Shown here one piece after another: positions 23,497-30,767 of a DNA stretch of 64,000 nt; the stretch's first letter is position 1; every line of letters starts with the position of its first letter. The notes beneath the pieces are model-generated. The model was not told the DNA's origin, made no database searches, and saw only the letters and a program-made list of their open reading frames with translations. Origin of the DNA: RGIG8767 sp045531685 (GTDB taxonomy: Bacteria > Bacillota > Clostridia > Lachnospirales > Lachnospiraceae); contig JAZSEL010000164.1 in NCBI GenBank assembly GCA_045531685.1, positions 1 through 64,000 of the forward strand, given 5' to 3'. The position numbers and the translations under genes are program-made.

Positions 23497-24288
23497 ATGT
23501 CCTTTTTGAGTAGCAGAACCTTCTTAATGTGTAGCAATGAATCAAAGGTAGTAAAGTCTTCTCTCCAGGCATATCCGAAAAAAAGAAGTTGTAAATCCCG
23601 TAATCATAACAAACTGCTTTCAAAAAGGATGTCATCATTTCTCCTTTCCGGCAGGGAAGGAAGTATGACAGTAGAGGCGAGCATAGCGATTCCGGTGTTT
23701 CTATTTGCCATTCTCAATCTACTTTCCATTATTCTTCTCTTTGGAGAATATTCATCTACTCTTGCAGACATGCACCAAAAGGCAATGGCACTTTCGGTGC
23801 ATGCCCATATCTTAGAAGAAGGACAGGAGGTAAACAACGACTTAATCCGATTGACAAAAGCGCAAAAATTAGAGCCCCTTATTCCGTTTATGGGATTTGA
23901 TACGGCACGAACAATTGTAAACTGCCGGGTAAGAAAGTGGACCGGATATGATGTGATGAGTACACAGGAAATGAGTGAACAGGAGGAGTGGGTATATGTC
24001 ACACCGGGAGGAGAGGCCTATCATAGAGACCGCAATTGCAGTTATTTGAATCCAAAAGTATTATCGGCACCCACTGTTAAGATAGGGGAATATCGGAATA
24101 AGGATGGGGAAAAATATGGGATTTGCAGCGCTTGTAAAGAAAATACCCTTACGGGAATCTGTTTTTATACAGAGTATGGGAACCGTTTTCATACAACCCT
24201 TAGATGTTCTTCCTTAAAGAGAACCATTGAATCCGTAAAGAAATCGGAGGTAGGAAACCGTCATGCATGCAGTAAATGTGGAGAGTAG
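23497..24288 (+). CDS. TadE-like pseudopilin with Cys/His-rich C-terminus
   Basis: The start is probably ATG 23497, six bases after AAAGGAGGA that overlaps the previous stop; ATG 23491 and 23494 are also possible. About 263 residues. After a basic leader comes GSMTVEASIAIPVFLFAILN, the TadE pilin-like segment. Near the C-terminus two similar modules occur: YHRDRNCSYL with CSAC (about 174-213), and FHTTLRCSSL with CSKC (about 230-262). These look like paired H-x5-C...C-x2-C zinc sites. The combination is not part of ordinary TadE. Confidence 0.75.
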   Translation: MSFLSSRTFLMCSNESKVVKSSLQAYPKKRSCKSRNHNKLLSKRMSSFLLSGREGSMTVEASIAIPVFLFAILNLLSIILLFGEYSSTLADMHQKAMALSVHAHILEEGQEVNNDLIRLTKAQKLEPLIPFMGFDTARTIVNCRVRKWTGYDVMSTQEMSEQEEWVYVTPGGEAYHRDRNCSYLNPKVLSAPTVKIGEYRNKDGEKYGICSACKENTLTGICFYTEYGNRFHTTLRCSSLKRTIESVKKSEVGNRHACSKCGE

Positions 24289-24724
24289 CGGAATAGCAAT
24301 CATCTGTTGGACGATGATGTTTTTGGCAATTAGTATGTATTTCGATGTGAAGGAACAGAAGATACCGGCAATCTGGTTGTGGGGGAACTTAGTGATTGGG
24401 ATTGTTTATAGGGTATTCTTTTATGAAGGAGAAAATGAGGCCGGTACGATGGCTGCCCTATTACCGGGAATCAGTATTCTCATTATGGCAAAGCTCAGTC
24501 ATCAGATGGGAGAGGGGGACGGGTATCTGATTATGGTTACCGGTTGTTTCTTACCCATACAAAATCATATTAAGATAATCCTCATTGCCTTTTGGTTGGC
24601 AGCAGGGTTTGCCATAGGAATGGTAGTGATAAGGAAGGAGAGAGGGAATAAGAGAATTCCGTTTGCTCCATTTGTTTTTGTTGCATTCCTTTTCGCAGTC
24701 TGGGGAAAGGGGAATATCCGATAA
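24263..24724 (+). CDS. Second A24-family prepilin peptidase
   Basis: A 153-residue membrane protein with about five helices. Both catalytic Asp motifs are present: MYFDVKEQKIPAIWL and SHQMGEGDGYLIMVTGC (G-x-G-D-G). It is therefore a complete minimal (TadV-sized) peptidase, distinct in sequence from the one at the head of the operon. The ATG overlaps the upstream gene by 26 bases. One of the two enzymes may act on the Flp pilin and the other on the TadE-like proteins, but nothing here assigns them. Confidence 0.82.
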   Translation: MHAVNVESSGIAIICWTMMFLAISMYFDVKEQKIPAIWLWGNLVIGIVYRVFFYEGENEAGTMAALLPGISILIMAKLSHQMGEGDGYLIMVTGCFLPIQNHIKIILIAFWLAAGFAIGMVVIRKERGNKRIPFAPFVFVAFLFAVWGKGNIR

Positions 24725-24733
24725 AGGGGAAGA

Positions 24734-25180
24734 ATGATGAAAAAGAAGATGTATGATGCCTATATGACAATAGAGGCATCATTTGTGATACCCATGTCAT
24801 TTTTACTAATGATTTTACTTTTATATATTGGATTTTTTTGTTATGAAAAAAGTATTTCCGTACAATGCTGTTATCTGGCAGCATTGCGGGGAAGTAATGA
24901 ATGGAATTTATCAGGAAGCGGGTTGGAAAACTATGTGGATGACATGATGAAGCAATTGGTGGAAGAAAAGTATTTGGTACGGACAGAACAGGCATACAAA
25001 ATAGCAACCGGTAATTCTTCCGTAACGGTACAGACAGAAGGGATGATTAAGGTCCCTTTTTCTCTTCCCATTGGCAGTGAAGCCGACAGATGGAATATAT
25101 GCAGTGAAAAAACAGCAGAGCGGCATCAACCCACTTCCTATATCCGAAGGTATCAGGCAGCAAAGGAGTTGGTAAAATGA
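24734..25180 (+). CDS. Small TadE-like pseudopilin
   Basis: 148 residues: a short basic leader, AYMTIEASFVIPMSFLLMIL (the T-x-E-A-S-F-V-x-P pseudopilin motif) and a soluble C-terminal part ending in RRYQAAKELVK. This is the layout of a minor pilin. The first part of the mature domain has two adjacent cysteines (VQCCYLA). The stop overlaps the start of the FHA gene by four bases. Confidence 0.75.
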   Translation: MMKKKMYDAYMTIEASFVIPMSFLLMILLLYIGFFCYEKSISVQCCYLAALRGSNEWNLSGSGLENYVDDMMKQLVEEKYLVRTEQAYKIATGNSSVTVQTEGMIKVPFSLPIGSEADRWNICSEKTAERHQPTSYIRRYQAAKELVK

Positions 25181-26421
25181 GGGAAGTGCTTATAAAGAGT
25201 GAATTTGACCGTAGTTTTTTATTAATCAATAATGATGGATTGGAGGAGAGTTATGAATATGCGATGCTGATTCATAACCGGATTAGCGGATTATTGGATT
25301 GTAAATCCCGTTATTTAGAGGAGAAGTCCTACTGTGCATACGATATTTCATCCAAACGGTCATTGGAACAGGAATATGCATCTAAGAAGATGGGATTTAC
25401 GGATTTGGTTGATTTGTTTTATGGAATACATAGAGCGATTACAAAAGCAGGGGAATATTTACTGAGGCAGGAAAACTTTTTGCTTCTTCCCCAATATATG
25501 TACATGGATTTGGAATCAGAGGAACTGGAATGCTTATATGTTCCGGAAGCAGAAGAACTGTCTTTGGAAAGGAAGGAAGCTTACCGGGCATTAGCCGATT
25601 TCTTGTTGGATAAGGTGGACCATAAGGATGAACATGCGGTAAATATAACCTATCATTTTTATAAAATATCCAAGGAGGATTTTTTTTCCTTTGATTCCTT
25701 TGTCAGTTTTATGGAAAAGGAAATACTTTTGGTTCAGGCAAAGGAACGTAAGGAGAAAATAAAAGAAGAAGATAGTGTACCGGTTTGTATTAGGGAAGCA
25801 GAATCCGTAAAAGAAGAGATAGCCATTGAGGAAACCGGAAATAGCGGGGAGTCTTTCAAATGGTGGATTCCCGGAAGTATGTTTTTAATGGGAGCGCTAT
25901 TAACTGCCTTGTATCTGTTTGTTCCATGGGGAAAGGATTACGCAGGGTATGTATTGGTTCCGGGTCTGAGTATAATTGTCTGGGCAATCATACTATTATT
26001 GCGAAATCTGATTTTGGTATACAAAGACAGACAGGAGGCAGAGTGCATAAGGGAAAATGAAATTGTCCGGATAGAAGAATACTTTGATGATGGGATGGAT
26101 GATGTAACCGTCTTTTTCGACAAGGAAGAGTTCCTATGTTTAAAATGGAAGGAAGGGCATTTCTCCAAAGAGTATAGTATGGATGCCTTCCCGTTAACCG
26201 TAGGAAAAGTAAAAGAAGGCGTTCAAATTGAAATAAGGGATGCTTCCGTCAGCCGTCTTCATGCCAGATTCCGTAAGCAGGGGAACAGCATATTCTTACA
26301 GGATTTGGATTCCACAAACGGAACCTTTGTAAATGAAAAACGGCTGCAGACAGGAGAAGAAGCAATTATTAAGCGAGGTGACGAAATACAGTTTGGTAAA
26401 ATCATAGTAAATGTTGTATAA
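25177..26421 (+). CDS. DUF6382-type membrane protein with C-terminal FHA domain
   Basis: Of 414 residues, the first 190 form a cytosolic alpha/beta domain (ending near FFSFDSFVSFMEKEILLVQA) resembling DUF6382. Two membrane helices occupy about 228-275. The C-terminus is an FHA domain (about 335-414) with the phosphothreonine-binding residues in the Ser-Arg-x-His motif VSRLHARFR and in DLDSTNGTFVNEKRL. The protein probably senses Ser/Thr phosphorylation at the membrane and links it to the pilus machinery. No kinase gene is in this window. The gene is coupled to the pseudopilin before it. Confidence 0.8.
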   Translation: MREVLIKSEFDRSFLLINNDGLEESYEYAMLIHNRISGLLDCKSRYLEEKSYCAYDISSKRSLEQEYASKKMGFTDLVDLFYGIHRAITKAGEYLLRQENFLLLPQYMYMDLESEELECLYVPEAEELSLERKEAYRALADFLLDKVDHKDEHAVNITYHFYKISKEDFFSFDSFVSFMEKEILLVQAKERKEKIKEEDSVPVCIREAESVKEEIAIEETGNSGESFKWWIPGSMFLMGALLTALYLFVPWGKDYAGYVLVPGLSIIVWAIILLLRNLILVYKDRQEAECIRENEIVRIEEYFDDGMDDVTVFFDKEEFLCLKWKEGHFSKEYSMDAFPLTVGKVKEGVQIEIRDASVSRLHARFRKQGNSIFLQDLDSTNGTFVNEKRLQTGEEAIIKRGDEIQFGKIIVNVV

Positions 26422-26429
26422 TATTTTCC

Positions 26430-27476
26430 ATGATGAGAAAGCAATTAGAACATTATTTGGTAAAGGAAGGATTTTTTCCGTTGACTTCAAACGTGAGTGA
26501 TATTTCCGCACTTGTAAAGTTTGAGAGCAATTTGTTGAATATCCTTCAGATTATTGATTATAGAAAAGAGATATATTTAGACAAAGAACAATACGAAGAG
26601 ATTAAAACGTCTTTGCGCGGTGCCTTTCAAGATAAGGGGGTATCTGAGATACATATTCTTTCTTTAATTCTTTCGGAGGATATGGAGAGAGGGACAAGTC
26701 TTGGAGAAAAGGACCCGTTTTGTTGGCAGGTGGATACAAAGACATCGGAGCTTGTAATCGGAGAAGAGAAGCAACCGGATTTTTATGGAATGAAGGGATT
26801 GATTCAATCCTTTTTGGATAGATGGAAGGAGGACCCTTCCCAGTTTGAAGAGAAGAACGAAGAAGAACCGGTAACACCAACAAGAATGCAATCGGTTATT
26901 GCCTATTTGAAACAGGCACCTTATGTTTCATTGGCATTGGTTATTGTGAATTTGATTCTGTGTTTTTGTTGTATCGAAAATCCAAAGTTTTTTTACGGAC
27001 AGGGCAGCTCCGGGTATGTTTTTATCAAGGCGGGAGAATGGTATCGTTTAATAACGTCAATTTTTCTTCATGATAGTGTAGACCATTATTTCAGCAATAT
27101 GCTTCTGCTTTATTTTTTAGGAAATATTCTGGAAAAAAGAGTAGGACGCATCCGGTTTTTGTCCATGTATCTGCTGACAGGAATATCGGGAAATGTATTG
27201 TCCTGTTTCTATGAATATTATGTGGGAAAGTACTATATTACCTTCGGAGCCAGCGGAGCCGTATTCGGATTAATCGGCATGCTGTTCTATTTGGTAATAC
27301 GCAGGGACGAAAAGATTAAAATATCCATGCCGGCAATGTTCATCTTTGTAATATACAGTATTTACAGCAGTTTTGTGGGTACCCAGGTTAATGTGGTGGC
27401 TCATTTGGGTGGGCTGCTTAGCGGAATGTTGTTAATGTTTGTATTTTGTCTAAGGAGGAAATCACGTGAAAATTAA
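26430..27476 (+). CDS. Rhomboid-family intramembrane serine protease
   Basis: The 348-residue protein has a cytosolic N-terminal domain of about 150 residues and then six to seven membrane segments. Rhomboid features are HDSVDHYFSNMLLLYFLG (helix with His and Asn), GASGAVFGLIG carrying the nucleophile in G-x-S-G, and the base in VVAHLGGLLSG. It should cleave transmembrane segments. Its place at the end of the tad operon suggests a tad protein as substrate, which is unproven. The start is eight bases after the FHA gene, with a weak ribosome site. Confidence 0.85.
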   Translation: MMRKQLEHYLVKEGFFPLTSNVSDISALVKFESNLLNILQIIDYRKEIYLDKEQYEEIKTSLRGAFQDKGVSEIHILSLILSEDMERGTSLGEKDPFCWQVDTKTSELVIGEEKQPDFYGMKGLIQSFLDRWKEDPSQFEEKNEEEPVTPTRMQSVIAYLKQAPYVSLALVIVNLILCFCCIENPKFFYGQGSSGYVFIKAGEWYRLITSIFLHDSVDHYFSNMLLLYFLGNILEKRVGRIRFLSMYLLTGISGNVLSCFYEYYVGKYYITFGASGAVFGLIGMLFYLVIRRDEKIKISMPAMFIFVIYSIYSSFVGTQVNVVAHLGGLLSGMLLMFVFCLRRKSREN

Positions 27477-28455
27477 CATTTATTATGGCGGACGGGGATT
27501 GATGGATGACCCTACCTTGTTTGTGATTAACAAGATGCAGGAAGTATTGGAAGAATTGAATGTGAAAGTGGAGCGCTTTATGTTGAAGGAATTGAAAAGC
27601 TCCATTACAACCTTACCTCAGACATTAAAAGAGGCAGACGGAATCATTCTTGCTACAACCATCGAATGGTACGGAATCGGCGGATATATGCAGGAGTTTT
27701 TAGATGCCTGCTGGTTATACGGAGATAAAGAAAAAATTAGCAAGGTATACATGTGCCCTATAGTTATGTCAACCACTTATGGAGAAAGAGAAGGCAAGCT
27801 GGATCTTGCTACCGCATGGGAAATCCTGGGTGGACTTCCGTGTAGCGGTATTTGCGGATATATTGCGGATTTTTCTGAATTGGAGATGAACGAAGGATAC
27901 GCGAGTCTGATTGAGAAAAAGGCAGAGAATGTATATCGGACAATTAAGCAGCAGGTTGTAAGCTTCCCGGCAAGTAATCAGGCGGTAAAGCAGAAGGTAT
28001 TGGTGTCAAAGAGTATTGAATTTACACCACAGGAATCCGAGCAGTTGTCCCAATATGCGGCAGATGACAGTTATGTACAGCGTCAGAAGGAAGATCTTCA
28101 GGAGCTTGCAAGCATGTTCCGTGGAATGATGAGTCAGGATGGTATGGAAGGTATTGATGATTACGATTCTAAATTTGAAAAGCATTTTCATCCGATACCG
28201 GGATTCCGGGCAAGCTATAAATTTACGATAGAAGGAACCGGAAGAGTAATCGGATTACAGATTAACGGAAAAGAATTACTCCGTAATGATGACATGGCAA
28301 AGGCCGACGTAGAGGCGCATATTACGGAAGACGCTATGAATGAAATTATGGCGGGACGAATGACCTTCCAAAGAGCTTTTATGGGCGGCGATATGAAGAT
28401 GAAGGGTGATTTTAAGATTCTTCGTACATTGGATGAAATATTTGTCTTTATGTAG
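27466..28455 (+). CDS. Flavodoxin-like and SCP2-like two-domain protein
   Basis: GTG 27466 follows AAGGAGGAA and overlaps the rhomboid stop by 11 bases; 329 residues. The N-terminal 170 residues follow a flavodoxin/NADPH-dependent FMN reductase fold (INIYYGGRGLMDDPTLFV, ADGIILATTIEWYGIGGYMQEFLDA). The C-terminal 110 residues look like an SCP2 sterol-carrier domain (SYKFTIEGTGRVIGLQINGKEL, ending NEIMAGRMTFQRAFMGGDMKMKGDF). The substrate is unknown; a redox step on a hydrophobic molecule is one idea. The domain order is seen, the function is inferred. Confidence 0.65.
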   Translation: MKINIYYGGRGLMDDPTLFVINKMQEVLEELNVKVERFMLKELKSSITTLPQTLKEADGIILATTIEWYGIGGYMQEFLDACWLYGDKEKISKVYMCPIVMSTTYGEREGKLDLATAWEILGGLPCSGICGYIADFSELEMNEGYASLIEKKAENVYRTIKQQVVSFPASNQAVKQKVLVSKSIEFTPQESEQLSQYAADDSYVQRQKEDLQELASMFRGMMSQDGMEGIDDYDSKFEKHFHPIPGFRASYKFTIEGTGRVIGLQINGKELLRNDDMAKADVEAHITEDAMNEIMAGRMTFQRAFMGGDMKMKGDFKILRTLDEIFVFM

Positions 28456-28489
28456 GTTTTGTTTTGAATAAAAGGTGGAGGATAATGAA

Positions 28490-28900
28490 ATGAAGGATGA
28501 TAATTGCATTTTTTGCAAATTAGCAAATGGAGTATTTCCAACGAATAGCATTTATGAAGATGAAGATTTTAACGTAATATTGGACTTAGGACCGGCAACC
28601 AAGGGACATGCCCTGATTTTACCAAAGGAGCATTACAACAATTTGTATGAACTTCCGGACGAGACGGCTGCAAAGGTAATGAAGCTTGCCAAGAGAATGG
28701 CGATTCATATGACGGACAGATTAGGGGCAGATGGTTTTAACCTGCTTCAGAATAACAATGAAGTAGCCGGACAGACGGTGTATCATTTTCATATGCACCT
28801 GATTCCAAGATATGAGGGAGACGGACAGCATATTTCCTTTGTACCGGGCAAGCCGTCAGCAGAGGAGTTAACAGCCATAAAGGAAATGATTATAGAATAG
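28490..28900 (+). CDS. HIT-family nucleotide-binding protein
   Basis: A 136-residue protein. I prefer ATG 28490 to GTG 28475 because the latter lies within the AAGGTGGAGG ribosome site. The N-terminal CIFCKLANG and the histidine triad HFHMHLIPRY near residue 105 are typical of HinT-like phosphoramidases and dinucleotide hydrolases. It is a general cytosolic enzyme; the natural substrate is not predictable. Confidence 0.92.
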   Translation: MKDDNCIFCKLANGVFPTNSIYEDEDFNVILDLGPATKGHALILPKEHYNNLYELPDETAAKVMKLAKRMAIHMTDRLGADGFNLLQNNNEVAGQTVYHFHMHLIPRYEGDGQHISFVPGKPSAEELTAIKEMIIE

Positions 28901-28912
28901 ATACAAGAAAAG

Positions 28913-28948
28913 AAGGAGTTGAAAGGGAAAACCTTTCAACTCCTTTTG
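28913..28948. terminator. Bidirectional terminator
   Basis: AAGGAGTTGAAAGG (28913-28926) pairs perfectly with CCTTTCAACTCCTT (28932-28945) over GAAAA. It serves the HIT gene and the convergent STAS-like gene. Confidence 0.85.
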
Positions 28949-28963
28949 GCGTACTAGGAATGA

Positions 28964-29359
28964 TTAAAATCCAATGTCTGTTTTCAACCAGGCAAGAACC
29001 TGATCAACGGTTTCAAAATGACCTTCTTCTACACCTGTTTCAGAACGTTGTGTATTTTTCTGGGCCTGAACCTTAAGCATGAGAGACTTTCCTTCTGCAA
29101 ATCCAAATGCTTTACATCCTGCATCGACAAACTTCTTAGTCATAGTTACCAATTCACCGCCTTCAGTAGGTGAAACCGGACTCATCTGTGAACAATCTGC
29201 GATATAAGCCCAACCGGATTTCCAAGCGGCAGCTTCTGCCAAAACGGTTTCGGTAAGCCATTTCAACTCGTCAACATTTGTTTTTCCAACACCGGTAGAA
29301 AGAACGATTTTTCTTCCCGGAATGGTTTCTACTGTCTGTGCTCCATTTTTCTTTGCCAT
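28964..29359 (-). CDS. Small STAS/SpoIIAA-like protein
   Basis: A 131-residue soluble protein. I do not recognise a characterised family. An N-terminal strand (ETIPGRKIVLSTGVG) leads to WAYIADCSQMSPVSPTEGG, then a helix, GCKAFGFAEGKSLMLKVQ, and a final helix DQVLAWLKTDI. This beta-alpha order resembles SpoIIAA-like STAS domains. It is the last of three minus-strand genes after perR and rubrerythrin, with a separate leader, so a link to oxidative stress is possible but only by position. Confidence 0.5.
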   Translation of the reverse strand: MAKKNGAQTVETIPGRKIVLSTGVGKTNVDELKWLTETVLAEAAAWKSGWAYIADCSQMSPVSPTEGGELVTMTKKFVDAGCKAFGFAEGKSLMLKVQAQKNTQRSETGVEEGHFETVDQVLAWLKTDIGF

Positions 29360-29492
29360 AGTATAATCTCCTTATCCATTATTTTTGAAATATTCAACCA
29401 ACAAAGGGATATTTTCTAAATTATAATGCAATTTATGGCAAATTGTCAATAAATACAGAACAGAAGCATAAAGACAACAACAAATTACCATG

Positions 29493-29535
29493 AAAAAAGT
29501 TCGCGTATTCCGCATCATACGAAATACACGAACTT
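29493..29535 (-). terminator. Terminator after rubrerythrin
   Basis: On the minus strand AAAGTTCGTGTATTTCG pairs with CGGAATACGCGAACTTT with two mismatches, followed by a T-run. Confidence 0.7.
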
Positions 29536-29566
29536 TATTAATATCCACTATATACAGGGGTTTTAC

Positions 29567-30106
29567 TTAACCGAAGTATCTAGCCAATAAACCTTCGAAT
29601 GCTTTTCCGTGTCTTGCTTCATCTCTAGCCATTTCATGAACTGTGTCATGGATAGCGTCTAAGTTAAGTTCTTTTGCTCTCTTAGCTAAGTCGAACTTAC
29701 CTGCTGTTGCACCGTTTTCAGCGTCAACTCTCATTTCAAGGTTTTTCTTTGTAGAAGCTGTTACCACTTCACCTAATAACTCTGCAAATTTAGCAGCATG
29801 TTCTGCTTCTTCCCAAGCTGCCTTTTCCCAGTAAAGACCGATTTCCGGATAACCTTCTCTGTGAGCAACTCTTGCCATTGCAAGATACATACCAACTTCT
29901 GAGCATTCTCCTTCAAAGTTAGCTCTTAAATCCATAATAATGTCTTCCGGAGCACCCTGTGCAACACCAACAACATGTTCTGCTGCCCAAGTCTTCTCTG
30001 CAGACTGAGCTGTAAATTTCTCAGCCGGAACATTACAAATTGGGCACTTCTCCGGTGCTGAATCTCCTTCATGAACATAACCACATACCTGACATACAAA
30101 TTTCAT
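29567..30106 (-). CDS. Reverse rubrerythrin
   Basis: The 179-residue protein begins with a rubredoxin-type FeS4 site (CQVCGYVHEGDSAPEKCPICNVP). The ferritin-like di-iron domain follows, with NFEGECSEVGMYLAMARVA, WEEAEHAAKFAELLGE and MARDEARHGKAFEGLL supplying Glu/His ligands. This order, rubredoxin first, defines reverse rubrerythrin, an NADH-linked peroxidase and oxygen reductase in clostridia. The gene uses strongly biased codons, as highly expressed genes do. It lies 104 bases after perR on the same strand and is probably de-repressed by peroxide. Confidence 0.93.
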   Translation of the reverse strand: MKFVCQVCGYVHEGDSAPEKCPICNVPAEKFTAQSAEKTWAAEHVVGVAQGAPEDIIMDLRANFEGECSEVGMYLAMARVAHREGYPEIGLYWEKAAWEEAEHAAKFAELLGEVVTASTKKNLEMRVDAENGATAGKFDLAKRAKELNLDAIHDTVHEMARDEARHGKAFEGLLARYFG

Positions 30107-30210
30107 AGTTTTAATCTCCTTTTCTTATTATAATTGTGTTAATACCGATTGTGATTCTTTTTGAATCAAATTTGGATTATAGTAATCCGCCCCCCGCGGA
30201 ACCGGAGCAG

Positions 30211-30603
30211 TTATGAATGCTCTGTACATTCTTCGCATGAACCGTAGAAATAAGCCACATGACCTTTAATCTGTCCACCAAAATTGGTACCTGCAATCGT
30301 ATCAATGGACTCCAGACTGCCCATATCAAGATCAATCACTCTGCCACAAGTCTGACAGATGAAATGATAATGCGGTGAGGTGTCAGCATCAAAATGGTCC
30401 ATGCCATCTCCGACTCGCAATCTTAGTAACTCTCCCATATCGGAAAGAAGGGTAAGGTTGCGATAGACCGTGCCTAAACTGATATTGGGAAATTCCTTGC
30501 GGACATTTTCATAAACCACATCAGCAGTGGGGTGGTCCTTCCTTGTCATTAAAAAGCTCTTAATCGCTTCCCTTTGTCGGCTGTATTTAAGTGCCATATT
30601 CAC
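30211..30603 (-). CDS. perR: Fur-family repressor, PerR type
   Basis: The 130-residue regulator has a winged helix (HPTADVVYENVRKEFPNISL, GTVYRNLTLLSDMGELLRL), regulatory metal ligands in DGMDHFDADTSPHYHFIC, and structural zinc Cys pairs CQTCG and CEECTEH. The Asp in HFDADTSPH is at the position that favours peroxide sensing in PerR. It probably represses the rubrerythrin gene and itself. GAAAGGAGTG gives a strong ribosome site. Its promoter is described separately. Confidence 0.88.
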   Translation of the reverse strand: MNMALKYSRQREAIKSFLMTRKDHPTADVVYENVRKEFPNISLGTVYRNLTLLSDMGELLRLRVGDGMDHFDADTSPHYHFICQTCGRVIDLDMGSLESIDTIAGTNFGGQIKGHVAYFYGSCEECTEHS

Positions 30604-30639
30604 TCCTTTCTAAAAATAGGAATCATTACTGTTATCGTT

Positions 30640-30668
30640 ATAATACATAATTCCTCATACTTTGTCAA
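30640..30668 (-). promoter_or_regulatory. Promoter of perR
   Basis: On the minus strand TTGACA (30663-30668), 17 bases, TATTAT (30640-30645). The right half TATTATAA just at the -10 matches half of the PerR box, while the left half is poor, so autoregulation is possible but weakly supported. Confidence 0.7.
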
Positions 30669-30728
30669 CATTTTTATTTTTTTTTAATAAGAAAATTGAA
30701 AACGCTTTATTTTCTGATGAAAATACTG

Positions 30729-30737
30729 TGGTATACT
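30729..30737 (+). promoter_or_regulatory. Extended -10 promoter of the two-component operon
   Basis: TGGTATACT (30729-30737) gives an extended -10 (TG-n-TATACT). No good -35 lies 17 bases upstream. Confidence 0.5.
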
Positions 30738-30767
30738 GTACATAATTAAAATAAGGAAGCGTAAAGT

